From NCBI GenBank assembly GCA_003574685.1, contig QOCQ01000007.1, positions 148,154-212,153 of the forward strand: DNA of 64,000 bases. Reading direction: 5' to 3'. The notes under the pieces were generated by a model. The model did not search any database. It was not told where the DNA came from and saw only the letters and a list, made by a program, of their open reading frames with translations. This stretch comes from Rhodospirillaceae bacterium SYSU D60007. Lineage in GTDB: Bacteria; Pseudomonadota; Alphaproteobacteria; Reyranellales; Reyranellaceae. Both the position numbers and the translations under genes were made by a program. Numbering within the stretch: the stretch's first letter is position 1; each line of letters begins with the position of its first letter. Shown one piece after another: positions 1 through 8,488 of this stretch.

Positions 1-939
1 GATGCAGGCGACCCGGAACAGGTTGTAGGCCATGTAGTAGTCCCAGTTGGGCGGAATGGACCGGCCCGTGCGCTCGCAGTACCAGCGCAGCATCTGCTGC
101 TCGCCCGCAATGCCTTGACTGGCAAGGTCAAGCCCCTCGATCCCGCCCTGGGATTCCGGCACGCGGTACATCATGCAGAGATAGGACAATTCCGCCAGCG
201 GATCGCCCAGCGTCGAGATCTCCCAGTCGATCACCGCCAGCACGCGTGGCTCGCTGCGATGGAAGATCATGTTGTCCAGCCGATAGTCGCCATGGACGAT
301 CGTGGTCTCGTCACCCGGCGGCGCGTTGGCGGGCAGCCACTCGAGCAGCCGGTCCATGGCCTCGATCGGCTCGGTTTCGGACGCCTTGTACTGCTTGCCC
401 CAGCGCGAGATCTGCCGCGCCACATAGCTGCCCGGACGGCCGAAATCGGCCAGCCCCAGCCCCTGCCAGTCCGCCTTGTGCAGGCGCGCCAGGGTATCGA
501 TCTTGGCCTCATAGATGGCTGGGCGCAGTTCGACGGGAATTTCTGGCAGCAGCGGGTCCCACAAGACCCGGCCGTCGCAAAACTCCATGATGTAGAATGG
601 CGTGCCGACTACCGAGTCGTCCTCGCACAGCGCGTAAGCGCGCGGCGTCGGCACATCGGTCCGGTTCAACGCCGAAATCACGCGAAACTCGCGATCTACG
701 GCATGCGCCGACGGCAGCAGCTTGCCCGGCGGCTTGCGCCGCAGAACGTATTGCCGGCCAGCGCCGTCCGTCAGCCGGTAGGTGGGATTGGATTGGCCGC
801 CGCGGAACTGCTCGACTTTCAGGGGACCGACAAAGCCGGTGACGTGGCCGGACATGTATCGCTCGAGCGGCGCCACGTCGAAACGGTGTCGCTCCTGCAC
901 TTCCATCGTGCCGACAAAATCGGCGCCGCGTCTGGCCAT
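1..939 (-). CDS. Phosphotransferase (APH-fold), C-terminus cut by window edge
   Basis: Partial gene running off the left edge; no stop is present. The translation carries the aminoglycoside-phosphotransferase-family catalytic loop HGDYRLDN (about residues 216-223) followed by the metal-binding DWE, and an N-terminal GGQSNPTYRL stretch typical of the ACAD10/APH-type branch often found beside acyl-CoA dehydrogenases. That branch probably phosphorylates hydroxyacyl or related small molecules rather than antibiotics, but its substrate cannot be read from sequence. The ATG at 939 follows GAAGGGAAG; an in-frame ATG at 996 and another at 906 are alternatives. It diverges from the cupin gene at 1120. 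Confidence 0.8.
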   Translation of the reverse strand, partial: MARRGADFVGTMEVQERHRFDVAPLERYMSGHVTGFVGPLKVEQFRGGQSNPTYRLTDGAGRQYVLRRKPPGKLLPSAHAVDREFRVISALNRTDVPTPRAYALCEDDSVVGTPFYIMEFCDGRVLWDPLLPEIPVELRPAIYEAKIDTLARLHKADWQGLGLADFGRPGSYVARQISRWGKQYKASETEPIEAMDRLLEWLPANAPPGDETTIVHGDYRLDNMIFHRSEPRVLAVIDWEISTLGDPLAELSYLCMMYRVPESQGGIEGLDLASQGIAGEQQMLRWYCERTGRSIPPNWDYYMAYNLFRVACI

Positions 940-1119
940 CTTCCCTTCGGTCCCGGCTTGCAGTGGAAACGGGCGCAGTTTGCGTCGCCCCGACATCGCA
1001 TGCAATCATCCCTCGCGCACAGCCGGCACCGGCCACGTGCATCGGACCGCTGGGCGGAAGTTGGCAGCCGAGTTGCTCTGAGCACGATCATCGCACCCAC
1101 TGGCCAGGAGGAGGAAGCC

Positions 1120-1497
1120 GTGCCCGACACCACGCTCATGCCAGCACCGACGACGGGCGGAGCTCTCGGCTCGCGCTATGTCGATGTCGCCACTTTGCCG
1201 TGGACGCAAACCCGGTTCCCGGGCATCGAGATGAAGACACTGATGGAAGACAAACAAACGGGCATGCTCACCGTGCTGATGCGGTGGGCGCCGGGCGCAC
1301 GTCTTCCGCTCCACGAACATGTCCGGCTCGAGCAGACCTATGTGCTGGAAGGTTCCTTCGCGGACCACGAAGGCGTCTGCACTGCCGGCAACTACGTCTG
1401 GCGGCCGCAGGGCAGCCGGCACGAAGCCTGGTCGGACGAAGGTGCCCTGATGCTGGCCTTCTTCCTCAGCCCGAACCGTTTCTTCGATCAGCCCTGA
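1120..1497 (+). CDS. Small cupin-domain protein
   Basis: A 125-residue protein starting at GTG 1120 behind a strong GGAGGAGGA site. The central part has the cupin pattern: LPLHEH, then an E-Q-T-Y-V-L-E-G strand, then a histidine in the second motif (GSRHEAW, about residue 103). This fits the ChrR-like anti-sigma/acetylacetone-cleaving cupin fold with a bound metal. It most likely binds a small carboxylate or acts as a dioxygenase or isomerase accessory; no specific reaction can be assigned. It lies 109 bases ahead of the TRAP operon on the same strand, with a likely separate promoter between them. In-frame sequence further upstream is antisense to the phosphotransferase and is not part of the gene. 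Confidence 0.75.
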   Translation: MPDTTLMPAPTTGGALGSRYVDVATLPWTQTRFPGIEMKTLMEDKQTGMLTVLMRWAPGARLPLHEHVRLEQTYVLEGSFADHEGVCTAGNYVWRPQGSRHEAWSDEGALMLAFFLSPNRFFDQP

Positions 1498-1529
1498 TGC
1501 GACGCCGCCGCTGATGCCGGCGAACAGGG

Positions 1530-1557
1530 TGGACACGATTGCATCACACTGTAACAT
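1530..1557 (+). promoter_or_regulatory. Putative sigma70-type promoter of the TAXI-TRAP operon
   Basis: TGGACA at 1530-1535 and TAACAT at 1552-1557 are separated by 16 bases. They lie about 50 bases upstream of the first TAXI gene, which has its own GGAGG at 1594-1598. This is a consensus match only. Confidence 0.35.
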
Positions 1558-1606
1558 GAACACCGGTTTAGCTTCGCTGTAACGGTGATTCATGGAGGTG
1601 TGTTGG

Positions 1607-2761
1607 ATGACCGCCCGGTTTTCGGCGGCCGTAGCCGCGTTTGTCTGTGTCGCAGGATTGTCCGCGCCTGGCTACGGCCAGGGCAAGCTGCCATCGGAGA
1701 TGGCCTGGACCGCGTATGATACCGGGTCTTCAGGCTTCAATATTGCCGTGGCTGTCGGCCAGCAACTCAAGCAGAAGTACGGAAGCGATCTTCGCCTGCT
1801 GCCGTCAGGCAATGACACCGGGCGTCTTGCACCGGTGCGCGCCAAGCGCGCCATCGCCTCGCAGATGGGCATCGGCACCTATTTCGCCCAGGAAGGCATG
1901 TTTGAGTTCGGGCAGAAGGCCTGGGGCCCACAGCCCACGCGACTGATCATGACGGCTACGTCCTGCAACGGACTCGGGCTGGCCGTGGCCAAGGACCTCG
2001 GCGTGAAAACGCCGGCTGACCTCAAAGGCAAGCGCCTTGGCATCGTGGTGGGCTCGCCGGCGCTGACGCAGGGTGCGATCGCGCTGCTGGCCTTCGCCGG
2101 ACTGGGACCGGATGACGTCAAGACGGTCGAGTTCTCCTCGAACAATGCCATGTGGAAAGGCATGGTGAACAACGAGGCGGATATCGTGCTGAGCTCGACG
2201 ATCTCGGGCCAGTCCAAGGAGATGGACACCTCCCCGCGCGGTGTCATGTGGCCGCCGATGCCGGCCTCCGACAAGGAAGGCTGGGCGCGGGTGCATAAGA
2301 AGGCGCCCTACTTCGTGCCGGTGAAGGCGACCTGCGGTTCGGGCGGCATTTCGCCCAACACGCCGGTCGAAATGGCGGGCTATGCCTATCCCATCTTCAT
2401 GACCTACGCCGACCGCAGCGAGGAGGAGATTTATCTGATCACCAAGGCGATGATCGATGCCTATCCGGATTACAAGGCAGGCGCTCCCGGCGCTGACGGG
2501 CTTGCGCTGGATCGGCAGAATTTCACCTGGGTCGTTCCCTATCACCCCGGCGCGATCAAGGCCTTCAAGGAAAAGGGCGTCTGGACCGATGCGGCGCAGA
2601 AGCACAACGATGCGCTGATCGCACGCCAGCAGGTGATCGGCGCCGCCTGGAAGGCGTTCACCGCGAAGGCACCGTCGGACGAGAAGGAATTTTCTGCCGG
2701 CTGGCTCAAGGCCCGCGCGGAAGCACTAAAGAAGGCTGGCATGGACGTGGTCTTCGAATAG
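1607..2761 (+). CDS. TAXI family TRAP transporter solute-binding protein (copy 1)
   Basis: A 384-residue periplasmic binding protein. The ATG at 1607 is preferred over the in-frame ATG at 1592 because GGAGG at 1594-1598 sits 8 bases ahead and the protein then opens with a standard Sec signal peptide (about residues 1-24, ending near GYGQ). The mature part has TAXI features: TAYDTGSSGFNIAVAVG near the N-terminus, LKGKRLGIVVGSPALT in the middle, and a closing PYHPGAIKAFKEKGVW segment. TAXI proteins deliver organic acids or amino acids to a fused TRAP permease. It is the first of two tandem paralogues, with 47 bases between them, upstream of the permease at 4166. Confidence 0.93.
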   Translation: MTARFSAAVAAFVCVAGLSAPGYGQGKLPSEMAWTAYDTGSSGFNIAVAVGQQLKQKYGSDLRLLPSGNDTGRLAPVRAKRAIASQMGIGTYFAQEGMFEFGQKAWGPQPTRLIMTATSCNGLGLAVAKDLGVKTPADLKGKRLGIVVGSPALTQGAIALLAFAGLGPDDVKTVEFSSNNAMWKGMVNNEADIVLSSTISGQSKEMDTSPRGVMWPPMPASDKEGWARVHKKAPYFVPVKATCGSGGISPNTPVEMAGYAYPIFMTYADRSEEEIYLITKAMIDAYPDYKAGAPGADGLALDRQNFTWVVPYHPGAIKAFKEKGVWTDAAQKHNDALIARQQVIGAAWKAFTAKAPSDEKEFSAGWLKARAEALKKAGMDVVFE

Positions 2762-2808
2762 GCCGAACGCAGCGCCAGTCTGGCGTCGGCCAAACATGGG
2801 AGGTGACT

Positions 2809-3969
2809 ATGCATGTGATGAACAGGCGTGCGGCCGGGGCGGCAGTCCTGGCCGTCGCCGCCTTTTTGGCCGCACCGGTTATGGCCGAGGACATCAAGCT
2901 GCCCTCGGACCTGACCTGGACCGCCTATGATACCGGTTCGTCGGGCTTCAACATCGCGGTCGCAGTCGGCAAGGTGCTCAAGGACCGGCATGGCGCCGAC
3001 GTGCGCGTCCTGCCTGCGGGCAACGACGTGGCCCGGCTGGCGCCCTTGCGGGCCAAGCGCGCGCAGCTTTCCGCCATGGGCATTGGCGGCTACTTCGCGC
3101 AGGAGGGAGTCTTCGAGTTCGGCGTGAAGGACTGGGGCCCGCAGCGGCTTCGGCTGATGCTGGCATCGACCTACTGCAACGCCATCGGCCTGGGTGTCGC
3201 CAAGGATACGGGTGTCAAGGAGATCAAGGACCTCAAGGGCAAGCGCATCGGCACCGTCGTTGGCTCGCCGGCGCTGAACCAGAACGCCTTTGCGATCCTC
3301 GCCTTCGGCAACCTGACCAGGGACGACGTCAAGCTGGTCGAATTCTCCAGCTATGGCGCGATGTGGAAGGGCATGATCAACAACGAGGTTGATGCGGCCA
3401 TCGCGTCCAACATCTCGGGTCAGACCAAGGAACTCGAGACTTCACCACGCGGTCTGATCTATCCGCCCCTGCCGCATTCCGACGAAGCCGGCTGGGCCCG
3501 ACTGCACAAGATTGGTCCGTACTTCCTGAAACACAAGGTGACCTGCGGCGGCGGTCTGACGTCCAACCCGTCGGAACTGAGCTCCTACCCCTATCCCATC
3601 TTCATGGCCTACGAGTCGCAGCCCGCCGACCTGATCTACGGGATCACAACGGCGATGATCAAAGGCTACGACGCCTATAAGGATGCTGCACCTGGCGCTG
3701 CCGGGCTGGAACTCAAGCGGCAGAACCGGCAATGGGTGCTGCCGTATCACGCGGGCGCGGTGAAGGCGATGAAGGAAGCCGGTGCCTGGACTGCGGCCGA
3801 TGAAGCATACAACAACAATCTGCTGAAACGGCAGGATACGCTGATGGCCGCGTGGCAGGCGTTCCTGAAGACCGATCCGCCGGAAGACAAGGCAGCCTTC
3901 TCCAAAGCCTGGATGAAGGCCCGCAACGCTGCCCTCACCAAGGCCGGCATGGATCCGATCTTCGAATAG
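2809..3969 (+). CDS. TAXI family TRAP transporter solute-binding protein (copy 2)
   Basis: A 386-residue paralogue of the preceding gene, with the same TAYDTGSSGFNIAVAVGK signature, GKRIGTVVGSPALN, and a closing LPYHAGAVKAMKEAGAW segment. The start at ATG 2809 has GGGAGG five bases ahead; the in-frame GTG at 2803 overlaps that site and is rejected. The Sec signal peptide ends near VMAED. The two copies are similar along their whole length, so this is a tandem duplication and not a domain split. Having two binding proteins for one permease suggests two related ligands or different affinities. The ligand is unknown. Confidence 0.93.
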   Translation: MHVMNRRAAGAAVLAVAAFLAAPVMAEDIKLPSDLTWTAYDTGSSGFNIAVAVGKVLKDRHGADVRVLPAGNDVARLAPLRAKRAQLSAMGIGGYFAQEGVFEFGVKDWGPQRLRLMLASTYCNAIGLGVAKDTGVKEIKDLKGKRIGTVVGSPALNQNAFAILAFGNLTRDDVKLVEFSSYGAMWKGMINNEVDAAIASNISGQTKELETSPRGLIYPPLPHSDEAGWARLHKIGPYFLKHKVTCGGGLTSNPSELSSYPYPIFMAYESQPADLIYGITTAMIKGYDAYKDAAPGAAGLELKRQNRQWVLPYHAGAVKAMKEAGAWTAADEAYNNNLLKRQDTLMAAWQAFLKTDPPEDKAAFSKAWMKARNAALTKAGMDPIFE

Positions 3970-4000
3970 CGGCGTCTGGTCCAGACGCATAAGGAGCATC

Positions 4001-4068
4001 TGTCATCCCGAGCGCAGCGAGGGATCTTGAGGCCGGCGGAAAGATCCCTCGCTACGCTCGGGATGACA
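4001..4068. repeat. Palindromic repeat, family A copy 1 (28-base arms)
   Basis: Arms at 4001-4028 and 4041-4068 are inverted copies with one mismatch; the loop is 12 bases. The core reads TCATCCCGAGCG-AGCGAGGGATC. The same core occurs at 46351-46435, and a related layout at 59421-59552. This copy sits between the second binding-protein gene and the permease gene of one operon, where a stable hairpin could protect upstream mRNA or reduce downstream expression. A shorter inverted repeat, GCGTCTGG-T-CCAGACGC, lies just before it at 3972-3988. Confidence 0.85.
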
Positions 4069-4165
4069 GCAGCCTGTAGTGCGAGCCTGCGCGGTTGCAA
4101 GACGATATGCCAAGCCAGATAACCGGCCCCAACAGCGCCGGAGAGAAGACACAGGGAGCAGATGA

Positions 4166-6400
4166 ATGGCTGAGGCTGCGAGGAAGGTTGAGTTTGACGA
4201 TCCGCATGCCGTGGTCGGCCCGGCTGAAGCCGAGACAACGCGCATGCGGACGCTGCAAGGCGCGTGGCGCTGGGGACTGATCGCGCTTACCGCCCTCACG
4301 ATCTTTCTTTGCATCAACCAGCAGTTCGCGCTGCGCTTCTTCGTCGGTTTCACGCCGCTCAACACGGAGTATTTCTATCTCCTGATCCTGTGCATGCTGC
4401 CGTTCACGTTCCTGATCTTTCCGGCAAGCAAACGGGCGCCGCTGAACCGGCTTCCCTGGTATGACATCCTGCTCTTCGCGGCGACCGCCGCAGCCTCCGT
4501 GTACCTCATGCTCCACATCCGCAAGTCGGCGGAGCTGGGTTGGGAGTTCGGCGGCGCGCCGGATGACGTGATCTGGACCGGCTACGTCATGTGGGTGGTC
4601 CTGATGGAGGCGCTGCGCCGGACCGGCGGCTGGAGCCTGATGCTGTCGATCCTGCCCTTTACGGTCTACCCCCTGTTCGCAGATTCGTCGTGGCTTGGTC
4701 CGCTGAAGGGCAACGAGTCGACCTGGGCGCAGGCATCCGCGTATCACATGCTCTCGACCGAGAGCCTGCTGGGCATCCCCGTGCAGGCATTCGCTGACGT
4801 CGTCATCGGCTTCCTGGTGTTCGGTTCCGCTCTGATGATGACCGGGGCGGGCCGGTTCTTCATCAATCTCTCTTTCGCCCTTTGCGGAACCTTTCGCGGT
4901 GGCGCCGCGAAGGTCTGCATCTTTGCCAGCGGCCTTTTGGGCATGATGTCCGGCAGCATCGTGTCCAACGTGCTGACGGCCGGAACGATGACCATTCCGG
5001 TGATGAAGCGTACCGGCTTTCGCGCGTCGTACGCCGGTGCCATCGAGGCCTGCGCCTCCACGGGCGCCGTGCTTGCGCCGCCGGTGATGGGCGCGACGGC
5101 TTTCGTCATGGCGCAGTTCATGGACACGACCTACGCCGAGGTGGCGCTGGCGGCCGCGATCCCGGCGCTGCTCTACTACGCCGGGCTCTTCATGCAGGTC
5201 GACGCCTATGCCGCGCGGCATAATCTGCAGGGTTTGCCCCGGTCGGAGCTGCCCAGCCTCTGGGAATCGCTGAAGAGCGGCTGGTACTACGCCTTTGTCA
5301 TCGTCCTGCTGATCGTCATGCTGCTCTATTTCAAGCGTGAGAGCCATGCGCCGTTCTATGCTACGGCCCTGCTGCTGGTCCTGAACCAGTGGGCGCAGCC
5401 GGGCAAATGGGGGCTGGCGAACACGATCAACTGCGTGCTCGCGCTTGCCATCACGATCGTGCTTACGCTCAACGGCGAGGGCTATGCCAAGGCGATTGCG
5501 CTGCCTGCTGGTGCCAGCGGCGCCTTCGATGCCTGGATGAATGCGCTGCTCTTGCCGGCGCTGGGCGGGATGCTAAGCCTGGTCGCGCTGAACGAGATCT
5601 CCGGCGAGAAGCGTTGGGGACTTGCCAAGTACCTCGCGTTTCTGGAAGTCAACGGCAAGACGTTCGTCGAGCTGGTCGGCATTCTCGCCGGATGCGGCCT
5701 GCTGATCGGCGCCTTCTCGATGACAGGCGTGATCTCCAGCCTTGCCAACGACCTGCTGGCGCTGGCCGGCGCCAGCGCACTGCTGCTGCTGGCGATGTGC
5801 GCCATCACCAGCCTGATCCTCGGCCTGGGGCTGACCACGACCGCCTGCTACATCTTCCTCGCCATCCTGGTCGGTCCGGCGCTGGAGAAGGTCGGCCTCA
5901 ACAAGATGGCCGTGCACATGTTCATCTTCTACTGGGGCATGCTGTCGTCCATCACGCCACCAGTGGCGATCGCGTCCTTTGCCGCCGCCGGTATCGCGGG
6001 CGCACCGGCCATGAAGACCGGATGGGAGTCGATGTGGGTGGGCAGCATCATCTACTTCATTCCCTTCTTCTTCGTCCTCAATCCGGCATTCGTGCTGCAG
6101 GGCTCGTTGACCGAGGCGCTGTATCTGACGCTGACCACCGGCGCCGGCGCGCTGTTCATCTGCGGCGGCATCCAGGGCTACCAGGCAGGGGTCGGCGATC
6201 TGCGCGGGGCGGGCATGCTGGAATGGCCGTTGCGGGTAACACTGGTGATCGGTGGACTGGTTCTTGCGTGCCCCGGCGGTGGCATCATGCCGCTGAGCAA
6301 CACCACCATGGAGCTGCTCGGGCTGGCGATCCTGGCGCCGGTGGTGCTGCTCGCCTTCTGGCTGGTGCGCCGGGCGGCGCCGCGGCCGGCCATCTCGTAA
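4166..6400 (+). CDS. TRAP transporter fused permease (DctQM-type, 4TM-12TM)
   Basis: A 744-residue integral membrane protein joining a small DctQ-like N-terminal part (four hydrophobic segments, roughly residues 30-165) to a large DctM-like part with many transmembrane segments. Length and layout match the fused permeases that partner TAXI binding proteins. Typical DctM stretches include the GLLGMMSGSIVSNVLTAGTM region near residue 255 and the SSITPPVA segment near residue 595. It forms the membrane channel for uptake driven by a sodium or proton gradient. The ATG at 4166 follows GGGAGCAG. It is followed by the CaiB transferase gene after 34 bases. Confidence 0.95.
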   Translation: MAEAARKVEFDDPHAVVGPAEAETTRMRTLQGAWRWGLIALTALTIFLCINQQFALRFFVGFTPLNTEYFYLLILCMLPFTFLIFPASKRAPLNRLPWYDILLFAATAAASVYLMLHIRKSAELGWEFGGAPDDVIWTGYVMWVVLMEALRRTGGWSLMLSILPFTVYPLFADSSWLGPLKGNESTWAQASAYHMLSTESLLGIPVQAFADVVIGFLVFGSALMMTGAGRFFINLSFALCGTFRGGAAKVCIFASGLLGMMSGSIVSNVLTAGTMTIPVMKRTGFRASYAGAIEACASTGAVLAPPVMGATAFVMAQFMDTTYAEVALAAAIPALLYYAGLFMQVDAYAARHNLQGLPRSELPSLWESLKSGWYYAFVIVLLIVMLLYFKRESHAPFYATALLLVLNQWAQPGKWGLANTINCVLALAITIVLTLNGEGYAKAIALPAGASGAFDAWMNALLLPALGGMLSLVALNEISGEKRWGLAKYLAFLEVNGKTFVELVGILAGCGLLIGAFSMTGVISSLANDLLALAGASALLLLAMCAITSLILGLGLTTTACYIFLAILVGPALEKVGLNKMAVHMFIFYWGMLSSITPPVAIASFAAAGIAGAPAMKTGWESMWVGSIIYFIPFFFVLNPAFVLQGSLTEALYLTLTTGAGALFICGGIQGYQAGVGDLRGAGMLEWPLRVTLVIGGLVLACPGGGIMPLSNTTMELLGLAILAPVVLLAFWLVRRAAPRPAIS

Positions 6401-6434
6401 GCGTACATGCGACGTATCGGAGGAATCTGCAGCC

Positions 6435-7619
6435 ATGCCCGGCGTACTTGAGGGAATCCGCGTACTCGATTTCGGCCGCTATATCGCGGGCCCCTACTGC
6501 GGCGCCCTGCTCGGCGATCTCGGAGCCGAGGTGATCCGCGTTGAAAAGCTCGACGGCAGCGAGGACCGCTGGGTGACGCCAGTCGTGCCGGACAAGGAAG
6601 GTGTCACCTTCCTCCAGATGAACCGCAACAAGCTGGGCATCACGCTGAATCCGACAAAGCCGGCCGGGCGGGAGGTGGTGGCGCGGCTGGTGAAGACGGC
6701 CGATGTCGTGGTCGCGAACCTGCCGGCCGATACGCTGAAGGAGATGGGCCTCGATTACGAGACGCTGTCGGCCATCAACCCGCGTATCATTCTGGCAACC
6801 ACCTCGATGTTCGGTTCGGAAGGGCCCTATTCCAAGAGGGTGGGCTTCGACACGATCGGCCAGGCCATGTCCGGAGCCATGTACCTGTCGGGCTGGGGCA
6901 ACCGGCCGATGCGCGTGGCCGTGCCCTACGTCGATTTCTCCACGGCCTATCTCAACACGATCGGCGTGCTGGCCGCGCTGATGGAACGCCAGAAATCCGG
7001 GAAGGGCCAGAAGGTCGAAACGGCGCTGATCCGAAGCGCGCTGAACGCCTCCAACACGCATCTCATCGAGCAACAGATGATCGAGGCCAACCGCACTGCG
7101 ATCGGCAATCGCGCGTGGACGGCAGCGCCTTCGGACTGTTTCAAGTGCAAGGACGGCTGGATCTTCGCCATGGCGCTGGGCCAGCCGCTCTTCGTGCGCT
7201 GGGCGCGGCTGATGGGCGAAGAGAGCTGGCTGTCAGATCCGCGTTTCAAGGATGACCTGCAGCGCGGCAATCACGGCGAGCTCATCAGCGAGCGCATGCA
7301 GCACTGGTGTGGCGAGAGGACGGTGGACGAGGCGCTGGCGGCGCTGGCCGAGGCGCGCATCCCCGCCGGGCCGGTTTACAGCCCGCAGCAGGCCCTCGAC
7401 GATCCGCACGTCAAGGACCAGAAGCTCTTCAAGCAGGTGACCTTCCCCGGCGCCAACAAGCCCGTTCCTTACCTCGACGAGGCCGTGAAGCTCTCCCGCA
7501 CGCCGCTGGAGATCCGCACGCGCCCGCCCACGCTGGGCGAACACACGGATCAGGTGCTCGAGGAGATCGGATACTCACGGGCCGAGATCGCGAAGCTGCG
7601 CCAGGAACGGGTGGTCTGA
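6435..7619 (+). CDS. CaiB/BaiF (class III) CoA-transferase
   Basis: A 394-residue protein of the formyl-CoA transferase family. It opens with GIRVLDFGRYIAGPYCGALLGDLGAEVI-type sequence, has GFDTIGQAMSGAM around residue 138, and the catalytic aspartate is probably D167 in PYVDFSTA, close to the family position near 169. These enzymes move CoA from one acyl-CoA to another carboxylic acid through an enzyme-aspartyl intermediate. Position 34 bases after the TRAP permease, with GGAGG ahead of ATG 6435, suggests it activates the imported carboxylic acid. The acid itself cannot be named. Confidence 0.92.
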   Translation: MPGVLEGIRVLDFGRYIAGPYCGALLGDLGAEVIRVEKLDGSEDRWVTPVVPDKEGVTFLQMNRNKLGITLNPTKPAGREVVARLVKTADVVVANLPADTLKEMGLDYETLSAINPRIILATTSMFGSEGPYSKRVGFDTIGQAMSGAMYLSGWGNRPMRVAVPYVDFSTAYLNTIGVLAALMERQKSGKGQKVETALIRSALNASNTHLIEQQMIEANRTAIGNRAWTAAPSDCFKCKDGWIFAMALGQPLFVRWARLMGEESWLSDPRFKDDLQRGNHGELISERMQHWCGERTVDEALAALAEARIPAGPVYSPQQALDDPHVKDQKLFKQVTFPGANKPVPYLDEAVKLSRTPLEIRTRPPTLGEHTDQVLEEIGYSRAEIAKLRQERVV

Positions 7620-7635
7620 GGCCGGGAACGCCGGC

Positions 7636-7827
7636 TCAAGTCGACAGAAGCGCTATGGCACAGAGCGCCAGGCCGGCTGCCAGCAGGCTGGTCAGCACCA
7701 TCGCGCCCACCATCGCTGCCGCATCCGAATCCATGAAACCGGGCGGAACCCCTCTTTTCGGCCGCAGCACGACCAACAAGATGCCGCTCGCGATCAGGAA
7801 GGACAGTCCCAGGATGACCTTCAGCAT
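7636..7827 (-). CDS. Small two-helix membrane protein, hypothetical
   Basis: A 63-residue protein starting at ATG 7827 with a purine-rich GGGGGAAACGGGGA site ahead. It has two hydrophobic segments, about residues 3-22 and 38-61, joined by a short basic linker (RPKRGVPPG). The layout resembles small HIG1-like or DUF-type inner-membrane proteins, but no diagnostic motif is visible. It is downstream of the DUF3237 gene on the same strand with a 58-base gap, so they may be cotranscribed. Function unknown. Confidence 0.6.
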   Translation of the reverse strand: MLKVILGLSFLIASGILLVVLRPKRGVPPGFMDSDAAAMVGAMVLTSLLAAGLALCAIALLST

Positions 7828-7885
7828 TCCCCGTTTCCCCCGTTTTGGCAGACGGTGGCGCGGAATGCTGACGGCAGGTTGACTT

Positions 7886-8353
7886 TCAGAGCACCTGGAA
7901 GACGTCGTAGATGGGGCCGGTCGCCTCGCGCCGGCCGGTCGCCACGCAGACAATCCGGTTCAGGAACGAATACTTTTCCGAGGACGTCTCGAACAGCGGC
8001 GTCGTGCGGAAGTAGTATTCCGAGGGATCGACCTTCTCGCCCTTGTTGAGCCGGTCGAGCACCCATTGCGGACCGTGCCGCATGCCGCGGTAGCTCATAT
8101 AGACGAGGGCATCGTCGTCGGTGCGCAGTGTGATGCGCACGTCAAGCATCAGCACGCCGTCCTTGCGCAGCAGCAGCCAGTCGCCGCCCGGCGAGGGCAG
8201 CACCGTGCCGCGCAATTCCTTGCCGTCGAAGCGCCCGCCGGTGACGGTGGCGATACGGCGGTTGCCGTAGGGCGTGGCGCCGAGGTCATTCATTTCGCCG
8301 ACATTGAGCCAAATCGTGAAGAGGTGTGCCGTCCTGAGTTCCGCATCGGCCAT
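7886..8353 (-). CDS. DUF3237 family protein
   Basis: A 155-residue soluble protein from ATG 8353, with AGAGGA about eight bases ahead. It has the DUF3237 pattern: an N-terminal strand with LGATPYGNRRIATVTGGRF, a middle GDWLLLRKDGVLMLDVRITLRTDD, VYMSYRGMRHGP, and a C-terminal FFR/YFRTTPLFET followed by FLNRIVCVATG. DUF3237 proteins form small beta-barrels often encoded beside degradation genes; no reaction is established in general. An upstream in-frame start at 8383 is less likely because it overlaps repeat-flanking sequence. Confidence 0.85.
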   Translation of the reverse strand: MADAELRTAHLFTIWLNVGEMNDLGATPYGNRRIATVTGGRFDGKELRGTVLPSPGGDWLLLRKDGVLMLDVRITLRTDDDALVYMSYRGMRHGPQWVLDRLNKGEKVDPSEYYFRTTPLFETSSEKYSFLNRIVCVATGRREATGPIYDVFQVL

Positions 8354-8377
8354 GGCGATCTTCCTCTGTCTCCTCGC

Positions 8378-8461
8378 CTTCATGGTGAGCCTGTCGAACC
8401 ATGAACGTCTCGCACGACGGCTGTGTCGGCCGCTTCATGGTTCGACAAGCTCATCATGAAG
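8378..8461. repeat. Palindromic repeat, family B copy 1
   Basis: Arms at about 8378-8407 (CTTCATGGTGAGCCTGTCG...) and 8431-8461 are imperfect inverted copies around a 23-base loop. The same sequence recurs at 35725-35808. It fills the gap between the end of the acyl-CoA synthetase gene (8489) and the start of the DUF3237 gene (8353), so it may end or weaken transcription from the synthetase gene. Confidence 0.8.
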
Positions 8462-8488
8462 CGGTTGCTGTTTGGCCCACGCAGCGGC

